Shown here: positions 19,446 to 28,382 of the stretch, piece after piece
Position numbering within the stretch: position 1 is the stretch's first letter
Layout of the letters: every line of letters begins with the position of its first letter
Program-made: the position numbers and the translations under genes
Origin: Methyloceanibacter methanicus
GTDB lineage: Bacteria > Pseudomonadota > Alphaproteobacteria > Rhizobiales > Methyloligellaceae
Direction: 5' to 3'
Assembly: GCF_001723285.1 (NCBI RefSeq)
Contig: NZ_LPWG01000011.1
Location: 314,501 to 378,500 of the forward strand
Length of the DNA stretch: 64,000 nucleotides
Notes under the pieces: generated by a model
Seen by the model: only the letters and a program-made list of their open reading frames with translations
What the model was told of the DNA's origin: nothing
The model's database searches: none

Positions 19446-20821
19446 TGTGGACGGCTCCCGCCACCGGCATCTAGGTGCCAAATTGCGGTTGTTGTTGTCT
19501 GCGAACCGCCAGGAGGGAGCCGTCCATGAACGAAGTTACCACGATCGGAGTTGATCTCGCGAAGAACGTCTTTCAGGTCCACGGCGTTGATGCGTCGGGC
19601 CAGGTTGTCGTGCGCCGGCAGTTGAGGCGTAGCCAGGTTCTGCCGTTCTTCGAGAAGCAAGCTGCATGCGTTGTGGGCTTGGAGGCCTGCGCCACCGCGC
19701 ATCACTGGGCGCGGGAGATTGCGAAGCTCGGGCACGACGTCCGGCTGATGCCGGCCAGATATGTGAAGCCCTACGTCAAGCGGAACAAGAACGATACGGC
19801 GGACGCGGAAGCGATCTGTGAGGCGGTGGCGCGGCCGACCATGCGCTTTGTTGCGGTCAAGACGGAAGAGCAGCAGGCGGTGCTGATGCTGCATCGCACC
19901 CGGCAGCTGTTCGTGCGCCAGCGTACGACCCTGATCAATGCGATCCGGGCTCACATGGCCGAGTTTGGCATTGTCGCCGGGGTCGGCCGCAACGGTGTAG
20001 AGAGGCTCCTTCGGCTCATCGACGACGGGGCCGATGAGCGGGTGCCTCGTGTGGCACGGGAATGCCTTCAAGCGTTGCGGGCCCAGCTCGTGCTGGTCAA
20101 ACGTCAGATCCTGGAGGCTGACCGGCGCATCCTTGCCTGGCACCGGTCGCATGAACTGAGCCGTCGCCTTGAGACGATCCCCGGCGTTGGGCCGCTGATC
20201 GCGACGGCCCTGGTTGCCAGCATCCCCGATCCCCATGCCTTTGGCTCGGCACGCGATGTACCGGCATGGATTGGGCTTGTGCCCAAACAGAACTCCACGG
20301 GCGGCAAGGAGCGGCTGGGAAGCATCTCCAAGGCAGGCAACCGCTATCTGCGCTCGTTGCTCGTGGTCGGAGCCTTATCCGTGATCCGACGGGCCAAGCA
20401 GGTCGGCTATACGCGGCGGGCCTGGCTCGCCGAGCTGATGGGGCGCCGGCCAGTCAAGGTTGCCGCGGTCGCCTTGGCCAACAAGATCGCCCGCATTGCC
20501 TGGGCGCTGATGGTCAGCGGCACACGCTACAGGGAGCCCGCTTTGCAGGTCGTTTGAGAGATGCGCGCCTTACACGCGCTAACGAGGTTGGAAAGGGCAG
20601 TACGAGGATAATGCACCCAGCCGGTCGATCCGGAGATCGGGACACCCCAATCGTGCCAGGGCAGCTTTTGACTGCGGGCTTTTGACCGGGACCCGATCTC
20701 GCGGAGAGCATTATGGCCAGCGGCCATGGGTAAGCGCCGCATCAAAAGGCCGGACACATGGCAGCACCGACCTGCCGTGCATCACCTCCAAAAAGCTCTT
20801 GCCAACAGGGAGCCGTCCACA
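19446..20821 (+). mobile_element. IS110-family element, IS1111-like organisation
   Basis: The 14-bp inverted repeats TGTGGACGGCTCCC (19446-19459) and its complement (20808-20821) bracket a 1.38-kb segment with one transposase gene. The long 3' non-coding part, about 260 bp, and subterminal inverted repeats fit the IS1111 subgroup rather than classical IS110. A further GGGAGCCGTCCA copy overlaps the transposase start (19515-19526). The exact ends may extend a few bases beyond the repeats. Confidence 0.75.
19526..20557 (+). CDS. IS110-family transposase
   Basis: The 343-residue protein has the N-terminal RuvC-like DEDD domain (TIGVDLAKNVFQVHG, then VGLEACATAHHWA and KNDTADAEAICEAV). Its C-terminal transposase-20 domain (LETIPGVGPLIATALVASIP, then WIGLVPKQNSTGGKERLGSI) carries the serine expected in the second active site. 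An AGGAGGG ribosome-binding site precedes the ATG. Enzymes of this family recombine element and target DNA guided by a bridge RNA. It appears full length and intact. Confidence 0.93.
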   Translation: MNEVTTIGVDLAKNVFQVHGVDASGQVVVRRQLRRSQVLPFFEKQAACVVGLEACATAHHWAREIAKLGHDVRLMPARYVKPYVKRNKNDTADAEAICEAVARPTMRFVAVKTEEQQAVLMLHRTRQLFVRQRTTLINAIRAHMAEFGIVAGVGRNGVERLLRLIDDGADERVPRVARECLQALRAQLVLVKRQILEADRRILAWHRSHELSRRLETIPGVGPLIATALVASIPDPHAFGSARDVPAWIGLVPKQNSTGGKERLGSISKAGNRYLRSLLVVGALSVIRRAKQVGYTRRAWLAELMGRRPVKVAAVALANKIARIAWALMVSGTRYREPALQVV

Positions 20822-21759
20822 CATGGCACATTGCGGACTTTCCGAGACGCGATTTTCAAGTCCGCACGCAGTCAAAAGCGGCCCTCAGATCTGTCTATTT
20901 GCTCTTTAAGGGTTGCGATTCGAATTCTGCCAAAGTCACCAACTAGATCAGGAGCCAGCCGAGCCGAGCGAACTGCCCACGATGGTTCGCAACTACCACC
21001 CGACACGAATCGAACCGTCATTACGAAACTTTCCGCGCTATTGCCGCACTTCCTCATGCTCAGGTGCCCACCAAAAACCACCAGCGTGACGCGGCGGGCC
21101 CCGCCGCCCGACGCCACGCTGACCTAGCCTGGCGTCCATTCCCGTCAAGGGAAAGGAGACGGTTACGCAGGCCCCTTGACGGGGCCCGAGGCCCCCAGGC
21201 TCTAGGCGGCCAGCGACGGGCGGCTCCGAAGACCACCGCTGAAGCCCCGCATGTAGGACCAAGGAACCGCTCTAACTCACCGTTGACCTGTCGCGCCCCG
21301 GCTAAATCTCTCAGTACAACTGCTAGGGCTGCACGCCAGATCTCGGATCTTGGCACCAACATCGCTCACCGGTCGGAGAACACAGCCGAAGCTTGGCACC
21401 ACACTTCAGTTCGTATGCATTGAACTGAGCCCCGCAAACTCGTCCAACTGAATGTAGAGTCCGTAGGTAGCAGGAGACGGTTTCATGAAACGTTCGAACT
21501 CTTAGAGACGAATAGATCATTGGGCAGAAAAGGAGCAGGAGGCTGCCAGGATGCCCCCGAATGTTTGCCCTAAGCATGGGACTAACAGCGTGACATTCTC
21601 CAAGCGGAAGGCCAAATACGGAACGACGAGTTCGCTGACAGCCCCAAACTGCGGATGCCGAAAAATGAGAACGTAATTCTGAGGAATCTGTTGGCTAAAA
21701 CGATGCTAGACTAGTTCATCCTGAATTACATCTATACACCGAGACGGTAACAGTAAGAA
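20822..21759. other. non-coding stretch right of the insertion sequence
   Basis: No gene is supported. It contains a degenerate tRNA-Arg 3' fragment (20909-20942). A perfect 11-bp inverted repeat (CCCGTCAAGGG at 21141-21151 with its complement at 21173-21183) encloses a 21-base loop and could fold in RNA. Composition shifts to AT-rich from about 21590 onward. Confidence 0.5.
20909..20942 (+). repeat. degenerate attachment-site remnant (tRNA-Arg 3' end)
   Basis: GGGTTGCGATTCGAATTCTG followed by CCAAAGTCACCAA is a mutated version of the core at 7935-7980. Similarity continues past it (ATCAGGAGC also follows the core at 7980). It looks like an old border inside element B. Confidence 0.6.
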
Positions 21760-22695
21760 ATGCATTTCAATGTAAAGAGCACAAGAATAGCGTTTCCGAC
21801 ATTCGATTTTGTTCTTGTTGTAGGGGCTATTGCAACTCTATTTGTCGCATTCTATCTTAAAGACGAGGTCTATAGAGACATTCTAGTGTCAACTTCGGCC
21901 TCGTTCATATTTTTCATAATCACCAGAATATTAATGGCGCTTGGAAAAGCTTTCCGGTTTAGGCGATTCAAGAGATTTTTTGGTCCTGATGCTACGGGGG
22001 AGAGTTTTTGTTTCGTCTATCCAAATTTTGTTCTTAATGAGACCGTTACAAACACCATTATTGAAGCAGGAATTGACATGCAGGGTGTCTATACAAAGCG
22101 TGTATCGGCATTCGACCGAGTGTATAGAATTGATATTCCTGAATGCGTTGCTATCAATGACATTGAAGCGTTGACAGAATTTGTTAGTCTATTTGGAGAA
22201 ATGGGATCGATAACACCAAAACTTATTTCTGATGAAGAGGCTTTAAAGGGGGGTTATAGTTTCATTTCATTCGGTCTTTCCAGCAACGAGCTGACTCATA
22301 TGTATTTGGACTACATGCCACACCCCTTCTTCGAGATCCATGATGAAGATGAAGGTGCGCGGTTTGGCGAATATCTGCGTGTCAATGCTCCCGATGGTAA
22401 GGCGTATGACTTTGCTTCTTACGACCGGCGTGAAATCGGCATTTTTCTACGGTGCTCTCCCAATCCCGAACTCTCAGAGAGACGTTGGTTCTTCTGTGCA
22501 GGACTCGGACCAAACGCGACAGTCGGCGCGGCGAGGTACGTTGTACGAAACTGGCGACGGCTCCAAAAAGATGCTGGCTCTGAGGATTTCATCGCAATCT
22601 TCAGCGTCCCACCTTACGCCGTCTCGCAAACGCAGCCAGTTTGGATATCCACTCATGATCGTATCCTCATGAACCGTAGAGAAATCCATGTCTGA
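21760..22695 (+). CDS. two-helix membrane protein with large cytosolic domain, unknown function
   Basis: The 311-residue protein has two hydrophobic segments near the N-terminus (about residues 16-33, VLVVGAIATLFVAFYL, and 43-61, VSTSASFIFFIITRILMA). A soluble domain of about 240 residues follows. That domain contains ISFGLSSNELTHMYLDYM and FFCAGLGPNATVGAARYVVR, a pattern suggestive of a nucleotide- or sugar-binding alpha/beta fold, but I cannot name it. The gene is much richer in A+T than its neighbours, a sign of recent acquisition. It overlaps the PfkB gene by eight bases. The layout of membrane segments plus sensor-like domain resembles effectors of nucleotide-signalling defence systems; this is an inference. 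Confidence 0.75.
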   Translation: MHFNVKSTRIAFPTFDFVLVVGAIATLFVAFYLKDEVYRDILVSTSASFIFFIITRILMALGKAFRFRRFKRFFGPDATGESFCFVYPNFVLNETVTNTIIEAGIDMQGVYTKRVSAFDRVYRIDIPECVAINDIEALTEFVSLFGEMGSITPKLISDEEALKGGYSFISFGLSSNELTHMYLDYMPHPFFEIHDEDEGARFGEYLRVNAPDGKAYDFASYDRREIGIFLRCSPNPELSERRWFFCAGLGPNATVGAARYVVRNWRRLQKDAGSEDFIAIFSVPPYAVSQTQPVWISTHDRILMNRREIHV

Positions 22696-23548
22696 ATTGT
22701 TCATCGGTCGCAGCACACTTGATCTTGGCTACATTTGCCCGAAATTTCCTACCGAGGATCGAAAGCTGTCTGCAACCTCATATTATACAGTCGCCGGCGG
22801 TCCCGCATTAAATGCCGCAGTCACGTGCAAGTCGCTGGGGGGCGAGCCAATCCTGGCTAGCTTGATTGGGAAAGGCATTTTTGCTGACACTGTGCGTGAA
22901 GAGCTCGCTCGTTATCGTGTGCAAACACTCGATTTTGCACCACCCGATGCAGAGCTGCTTCCGGTATCGAGCATTATTGTAGTGCCGGGAACTAAGACGC
23001 GAACGGTCATAGACCGACACCCACCCGAATTGTTGGTGGACCCGGCAAGTTCTCCTGTGTTGCCTGCTGATCCAAGCATCATCCTAGTTGATGGGTTTGT
23101 GCCTGAGATTGCGCTACGGATTGTAAGGAAGGCCAAGGAGAGGGGGATACCCATCGTATTTGACGGCGGGTCATGGAAAGCATCTACGAGCGAACTTCTT
23201 CCGTTCGTTGACTATGCAATCGTGTCCGAACGATTTCGTCCCCCTGGGGTGAATGAGCCCGATGTAATCGATGCCATCCATGACTTCGGCCCCAAGGCAG
23301 TGGCGGTGACAAGGGGAGGTCAGAGCATATTCTGGAGTTTGGGCGACGCGCGCGGGACGATTGAACTGACTTCGATTGTGGCAGTTGACACCCTGGGCGC
23401 CGGCGACATTTTCCACGGTGCGTTCTGTTACCGTTTCGAAGGTGATTTCGTCAAATCACTCGAATTTGCTGCCAAGGTGTCAGCGGAATCATGCAGGTAT
23501 GTTGGTACGAGAGAATGGATATCGCATTGGACCAACTCTGTGAGCTGA
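22688..23548 (+). CDS. PfkB/ribokinase-family carbohydrate or nucleoside kinase
   Basis: The 286-residue protein shows the N-terminal GGPALNAAVTCKSLGG motif and the C-terminal catalytic signature DTLGAGDIFHGAF, which holds the anion hole and catalytic Asp. These enzymes transfer phosphate from ATP to a sugar or nucleoside hydroxyl. The substrate lid is not diagnostic. It overlaps both the upstream membrane-protein gene and the downstream kinase gene, so the three are almost certainly co-translated. Confidence 0.85.
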   Translation: MSELFIGRSTLDLGYICPKFPTEDRKLSATSYYTVAGGPALNAAVTCKSLGGEPILASLIGKGIFADTVREELARYRVQTLDFAPPDAELLPVSSIIVVPGTKTRTVIDRHPPELLVDPASSPVLPADPSIILVDGFVPEIALRIVRKAKERGIPIVFDGGSWKASTSELLPFVDYAIVSERFRPPGVNEPDVIDAIHDFGPKAVAVTRGGQSIFWSLGDARGTIELTSIVAVDTLGAGDIFHGAFCYRFEGDFVKSLEFAAKVSAESCRYVGTREWISHWTNSVS

Positions 23549-24189
23549 TTGAAAAGCGGGCTCGATCGCTCCTGTGTGAACTTAAGCCTCCTCGCAGGCT
23601 TCTTTTGGCGATAGTGGGGCCACCGGGGGTCGGCAAATCAACCCTTTCCAAACACCTCCTGTCGCGTAATGCAGGAGCACCTCTTTATGCGCAGCTTGCG
23701 CCTATGGATGGTTTTCACCTTCCAAATCGTAGCCTTGCACAGCTAGGGCTCCTTGAGAAGAAAGGCGTGCCGGAAACATTCGATGTCGGTAGATATTTGG
23801 CGCTCTTGGAGGCCCTTCGAAGCGGCGAGTGTATGAGCGCTCCGGCCTATTCTCGAATTTCACATGAGCCGGTTCCAAATGCCTATTCCTTCAATGAGCA
23901 CAACCGAACGATCATTGCTGAAGGGAACTACCTCCTACTCAACGATCCAGAATGGACAAAGATCGCGGATCTGGTCGATTTCAGTATCATGCTGGATGAG
24001 GCGGACGATGTCTTGGTCAGTCGCTTATGCGAAAGATACGCGCGTTCGGGCCGGTCTGAGGCGGATGCACTAGCACGAGCCCGAGGCTTCGATATGAACA
24101 ATGCGGCGTTGGTTCGGTCACGTTCCCGATCCGCGAACGTGAACGTTGCAACTGACCAGTGCCCCGTTCGATCACCGGTCATACGTTAG
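23515..24189 (+). CDS. uridine-kinase-like P-loop kinase
   Basis: The protein (224 residues from the ATG at 23515; an in-frame ATG at 23491 is possible) has Walker A in AIVGPPGVGKSTLSKHLL. It also has the PMDGFHLPNRSL substrate loop and IIAEGNYLLLND, typical of the nucleoside/nucleotide kinase group that includes YggC- and FrcK-like proteins. The C-terminus (NNAALVRSRSRSANVNV) is shared with that group. It overlaps the PfkB gene by 34 bases. Two kinases in a row suggest two sequential phosphorylations or making and removing a small-molecule signal. Confidence 0.8.
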   Translation: MDIALDQLCELIEKRARSLLCELKPPRRLLLAIVGPPGVGKSTLSKHLLSRNAGAPLYAQLAPMDGFHLPNRSLAQLGLLEKKGVPETFDVGRYLALLEALRSGECMSAPAYSRISHEPVPNAYSFNEHNRTIIAEGNYLLLNDPEWTKIADLVDFSIMLDEADDVLVSRLCERYARSGRSEADALARARGFDMNNAALVRSRSRSANVNVATDQCPVRSPVIR

Positions 24190-24342
24190 TCCTGTCAACG
24201 CTATGGTTCGTTGCGGACCAACATGGATACTCTGCCGATTTGCTTTCATCTGAAGGACAGGGGCAGCTCCGAAGACAGAACAGCACGTAAGGCTGCTGTG
24301 TGCCCGACAGCGCCTATTTCTGAGTCACCTACCCCAGCTATC

Positions 24343-24403
24343 ACTGACAATAAATCCCGGGGGGAAAGGGGGCAGCGCCCCCTTGTCTTCGATAATTGTC
24401 AGT
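24343..24403. repeat. nested inverted repeat
   Basis: Outer arms ACTGACAAT and ATTGTCAGT (24343-24351, 24395-24403) enclose inner arms AAGGGGGC and GCCCCCTT (24366-24373, 24377-24384). Both are perfect and roughly concentric, giving a cruciform-capable unit of 61 bp. It could be a terminator pair or a miniature mobile-element remnant. Confidence 0.55.
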
Positions 24404-24506
24404 TCGCAGATGTGGCCACGTGGCACTTTTGTGCACAGTCGGTATGCACACAGTATGGAACTCATGTTCGCAACACCTGTATCTTCAGGTATTGGGAGCA
24501 AGCAAT

Positions 24507-24536
24507 GCCTTTGGGGCGAAATTTCGCCCCAAAGGC
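24507..24536. repeat. perfect 30-bp palindrome
   Basis: GCCTTTGGGGCGAAA is followed immediately by its exact complement, with no spacer. A hairpin RNA terminator normally needs a loop, so a protein-binding or cruciform site is as likely. Confidence 0.6.
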
Positions 24537-24971
24537 CGCTCGTTCGGCCTCCGGCCTCAAGAGCATATTGCTTGTCCCTCAAACGCCGGGAGGGCTCTGG
24601 AGCGTATACCAGCTGATTCTCCCCCCACTGACGTAACCCGCCGTCGTGCTGGGAAACGGGGCGTCGAAGCTGGAAATAAGGCGACACAAACCGGAAGAGA
24701 TTCTTGCCTGGCTGCGGAGAAACAACGCCCCCCTCTCGGTAGCCCCACACAAGCTGCAATGCCTTTCAGGCCGATTTCCGACTGCAATTATTTGCTGTGC
24801 GGCACCCAAACTGTAAATTGGGGCCACATCAGAGTATCTTTCTTAATTAACTCAACGTCATAAAAAATATGATGCCTAATCGATGGTCATCTTCATTTAT
24901 TTTCTGTAATTGTTCATAAATAGTTGCAATGAATAGTTGGATGTACAAGTAACCTTCAAATAGCGCACAAG

Positions 24972-25982
24972 ATGAATTTCTCTAGTCACGCGTCAAAAGA
25001 GAGCGACGCCTCCTCCCAGCAATTCCGCCGCTTCCATAGGCTCAGATCATCGCCACAGTTACGCGACCTAATGCGCGAGAATACTGTCACGATGAACGAC
25101 CTCATCTATCCGATTTTTGTCGAAGAGGAGATCGACCGTTTCGTCCCTATAGAAGCGATGCCTGGCATATTCCGTATCCCCGAGCGTCGTCTTGCACGCG
25201 AGGTCAAAGCCCTCGCCAAGGAAGGGATAAAAGCCCTAATGTTGTTTGGAGTTTCCCATCACAAAGATCATACCGGCAGTGACAGCTGGGCGGCAAATGG
25301 GCTGCTCTCCCGCATGGTCCGCTGCGCCAAGAATGCCGCACCCGAGATGGTGATCATCGCTGACTGCTGCTTTTGCGGCTACACCTCCCATGGCCACTGC
25401 GGCGTCCTGCATTGTGATCTGATTGACAATGACCTCACCCTGCAAAATTTAACAAGCCAGACTATCGCTGCGGCCAATGCAGGTGCCGACATTGTAGCTC
25501 CCTCCGCCATGATGGATGGTCAGGTAACCGCCATTCGACGCGGTCTCGATGAGGCCGGCTTCACGAATCTTCCCATTATGGCGTATTCATCAAAGTTCGC
25601 CTCAGGCTTTTATGGCCCCTTCAGAGCGGCCGCCGATTGCGAACCTAAAGGCGACCGCAACACATATCAGGTTGACCCCCTCAATGGTCGTGAGGCCCTT
25701 AACGAGTCCTTTGCCGACGAGCAGGAAGGAGCGGACATCTTGATGGTGAAGCCGGGCCTTTGCTACCTTGATGTCCTGGCGCGTCTCCGCGATCAATCGA
25801 ACACCCCGATTGCGGCCTATCAAGTCAGCGGTGAGTACGCGATGATCAAGTTTGCTGCCAAAGCCGGCGCGATCGATGAGCATCGCCTGATCAGAGAGAC
25901 TTTAGGCGCGTTTAAACGAGCTGGCGCGGACCTAATCTTGACCTACTTTGCTCGCGATATCGCAAGAAACGGCTTTGCCTAG
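24972..25982 (+). CDS. hemB: delta-aminolevulinic acid dehydratase (porphobilinogen synthase), zinc type
   Basis: The 336-residue protein condenses two 5-aminolevulinate molecules to porphobilinogen. The Schiff-base lysines are in AYSSKFASGFYGPFR and ILMVKPGLCYLD. The metal site DCCFCGYTSHGHCGVL is the cysteine-rich zinc form. Many alphaproteobacterial HemB proteins instead have an Asp-containing, zinc-independent site. It converges on hemC with only five bases between the stops. An unusual metal type and location on an integrated element suggest transfer from outside the group. Confidence 0.93.
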   Translation: MNFSSHASKESDASSQQFRRFHRLRSSPQLRDLMRENTVTMNDLIYPIFVEEEIDRFVPIEAMPGIFRIPERRLAREVKALAKEGIKALMLFGVSHHKDHTGSDSWAANGLLSRMVRCAKNAAPEMVIIADCCFCGYTSHGHCGVLHCDLIDNDLTLQNLTSQTIAAANAGADIVAPSAMMDGQVTAIRRGLDEAGFTNLPIMAYSSKFASGFYGPFRAAADCEPKGDRNTYQVDPLNGREALNESFADEQEGADILMVKPGLCYLDVLARLRDQSNTPIAAYQVSGEYAMIKFAAKAGAIDEHRLIRETLGAFKRAGADLILTYFARDIARNGFA

Positions 25983-25987
25983 TTGTC

Positions 25988-26968
25988 TCAAAGTCTGGAT
26001 GCCTCAATCAGCTCCCCCGCACCCTTGCCGAGCAACTGGAATGCCGCCTCACGTCCAAGCTCCCTCGGCAAAGCAACCTCTCCGCTCACTTCTGTTTCTA
26101 TCATTTTGCGCCCATCCAAACTCATAACTGCAGCTCGCAGACGAAGCTCTCCGTCATCCATTTCGCATATGCCAGCTATCGGGCTGTTGCAGTGCCCATT
26201 CAAAATCCAAAGCAACTCCCGTTCTGCCAATGCACACTGACGGGTCTCAAAATGATCAACAGACGCAAGCAGCTCCAACGTTTCATAGTCATCCGAGCGA
26301 CACTCGACAACGACCACACCCTGTCCCACGGCCGGCAGCATCTCGCTTGTCGAAAAGACTCGCTCTATTCGATGGTCTTGGTTAACTCTTTTCAGTCCGG
26401 ATGCTGCCAATACGAGTGCATCTGCAGGACCTACCGTGCCTCCGTCCTCAGTTTCCTGCGGCAATTGATTGTCGAGCTTGAACAGTCGGCTCTTCTCCGA
26501 CCCTACAACGGAACCACGGAAGTGGATGGTCTCACAGCCAGGATAGATATGCCTCAGAAAAGCAGCACGCCTGACTGAAGTACTGCCAATAGTAAGGGGA
26601 GCCGTGGCTGCTGATGAACTGAGATCCGCTTCGCTGCGATCTGCTCTTAGCACAAGACAGTCGTGCGCTGTGTCTCGCTGCAGATACGCTCCAATCGTGA
26701 GATCCGGTGTCTCTTCATTTCCAGGTATGTCCTTCAATGAGTGCATCGCGGCATGCAGCTCCTTCCGCCGAACTGCATCTCTAATTTCGCTGACGAACGC
26801 CCCGCCCTTACCACCTTGTTGAACAAGCTTGCTCGTAGTGTCGCGATCCCCTTTGGTGTCAAACAGTACCTTTTCGAATGTTCCCTGAGGGCGCGCCAAC
26901 TTCAACTGCCTTAGAACCTCTTCCGTTTGCGCCAAAGCCATGACGCTCCCACGTGTCCCAATTCTCAC
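25988..26968 (-). CDS. hemC: hydroxymethylbilane synthase (porphobilinogen deaminase)
   Basis: The GTG at 26968 follows GGAGGA and places RIGTRGSVMALAQTE at the N-terminus, as in the family. HSLKDIPG and the dipyrromethane-cofactor cysteine in ILNGHCNSPIAG are present. The 326-residue enzyme links four porphobilinogen units made by HemB. It faces hemB tail to tail, so the pair is functionally but not transcriptionally linked. Sequence around the cofactor loop (NGHCNS rather than the commoner GGCHxP) is divergent. Confidence 0.92.
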   Translation of the reverse strand: MRIGTRGSVMALAQTEEVLRQLKLARPQGTFEKVLFDTKGDRDTTSKLVQQGGKGGAFVSEIRDAVRRKELHAAMHSLKDIPGNEETPDLTIGAYLQRDTAHDCLVLRADRSEADLSSSAATAPLTIGSTSVRRAAFLRHIYPGCETIHFRGSVVGSEKSRLFKLDNQLPQETEDGGTVGPADALVLAASGLKRVNQDHRIERVFSTSEMLPAVGQGVVVVECRSDDYETLELLASVDHFETRQCALAERELLWILNGHCNSPIAGICEMDDGELRLRAAVMSLDGRKMIETEVSGEVALPRELGREAAFQLLGKGAGELIEASRL

Positions 26969-27133
26969 TCATTCCTCCCGAATACAAAAATTTCTCTGTC
27001 GAAAGACTGCTTGACAATACCGTCACTGTCCATTCTTGCCCGCAATTTCGACAAAAAACGCCAAACACGGCCCTATTAGCCGAAGCAAGGCCACCGCCTC
27101 CTTCTTTCAGGTATTGAGACGCCGCATACCAAG

Positions 27134-28348
27134 CTACGGCGTAACCTTGGCCGGCCATCGTTGTTTGTCACCCGACGGACCATTGTCGCTTCCTACTCGT
27201 TTCGGTGACAGCGCCGCCGTAATCTGCTCACCAATCTCTTCGTTCAATCGGTTGATCGGATCGTCCGCCAAATGCGCGTAGCGCGCCGTGGTCTGCGATT
27301 GGCTGTGTCCGAGGAGCTTGCCGATCATCGGCAGCGAGCCACCCAGCTCCGCTGCCACGCTGGCATACGAATGCCGCAGGTCATGCAGTCGGACATCCGA
27401 CAGCTTTGCGTCTTTCCGGATGCGTCGCCACGGCTTCTGCAAATTGACCAGATGCTGCCCCTCTTTATCGCCGACGATGACGTAGTCATTCTTACTCATA
27501 TGGGGAATGGCGCGTAGCACTGCCTGTGCGGCCGCACTGAGCCGAATGACCTTGGCGCCGGTCTTCGAGTCAGGCAGCCTTAACTGCCCTCGGGCCACGT
27601 CTACGTACGACCACTTGAGCGTGAGGATCTCCTGAAGCCGTGCGCCCGTGAGAATCAGCAACCGCACCGCTGCAATCGAGAAGGGGCCCTCCGTCCTGGC
27701 CGCCTCCCGTTTCGCCAGAGCCGTACCGATGCGGCCAAGCTCTTCCGCCGATAGATATCTCTCGCGCTTCGCGTCTCGGTATTTGGCCACACCACGGCAA
27801 GGGTTCTGCCCCTCCGGCCGCAAGCGGTTCTTCTCCGCCCAACCGATGAAGCTGGAGAACACCATCAGCGCCAGGTTGGCCTTGCGCGGCGTCGAGGAGA
27901 GCCCGGCATGCAGTCGCCCGACCTCGCGCTGCATGTCTTCATCAAGATGCAGCTTGCCGAGTTTTGGAATGATGACCTGCTCACAAAGCCGTTTGTACTC
28001 GACCAGGGTACGGGGCTTGAGCTTCGGGCCATGTTCTTTCAGGAATTGCTCGACAGCTTCCTTGACGGTCGTATCCGCACCGCGAGAAGCGCGCACAGGA
28101 TCCTCGCCGTCAGCAATTCCCAGCAGAAGCCTCAGCGCTTCACGCCGCGCTGTGTCCAATGTCCACGGACTGCCGAGTCTGCCGATGGTGCACCAGCGTT
28201 GACGCCCCCTGAACCGGCACTTGAGGAAGAAGGTGACCGCGTCCTTCTGCCGGCGCGCGCCAAAGCCCTTGAGCTCCCCGTCCCAGAGTGTTTCCCCGGG
28301 GTGCATCTTCTTCAGTGCATTGCGGTTTAGTCGGTTTGCCACGTCCAT
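27134..28348 (-). CDS. tyrosine recombinase (integrase) of element B
   Basis: The start at 28348 (MDVANRLNRNALKKMHPGET) is preferred. A longer frame to 28444 would translate the TAGCTACC arm repeats. The 404-residue protein has an N-terminal arm-binding domain (WDGELKGFGARRQKDAVTFF), a SAM-like core-binding domain, and a catalytic domain. Catalytic residues are visible in ILTGARLQEILTLKW (Arg), LHDLRHSYAS (His/Arg) and LLGHSQSQTTARYAHL (His, Tyr). It lies about 160 bp from the right core site, the classic position for a tRNA-targeting integrase. Confidence 0.93.
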   Translation of the reverse strand: MDVANRLNRNALKKMHPGETLWDGELKGFGARRQKDAVTFFLKCRFRGRQRWCTIGRLGSPWTLDTARREALRLLLGIADGEDPVRASRGADTTVKEAVEQFLKEHGPKLKPRTLVEYKRLCEQVIIPKLGKLHLDEDMQREVGRLHAGLSSTPRKANLALMVFSSFIGWAEKNRLRPEGQNPCRGVAKYRDAKRERYLSAEELGRIGTALAKREAARTEGPFSIAAVRLLILTGARLQEILTLKWSYVDVARGQLRLPDSKTGAKVIRLSAAAQAVLRAIPHMSKNDYVIVGDKEGQHLVNLQKPWRRIRKDAKLSDVRLHDLRHSYASVAAELGGSLPMIGKLLGHSQSQTTARYAHLADDPINRLNEEIGEQITAALSPKRVGSDNGPSGDKQRWPAKVTP

Positions 28349-28382
28349 CACCGGCTTCAGAACAGTGATGGAATCATAGCCT

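Larger units (their letters stand above)
24190..24971. other. non-coding stretch with palindromes
   Basis: No gene is supported. It holds a nested inverted repeat (24343-24403) and a perfect 30-bp palindrome (24507-24536), listed separately. The final 120 bp are AT-rich and probably contain the hemB promoter. Confidence 0.5.

Noticed and set aside
19067-20236. Minus-strand open frame across lpxD and the transposase
   Set aside because: It spans two unrelated plus-strand genes, and its protein has no coherent features.
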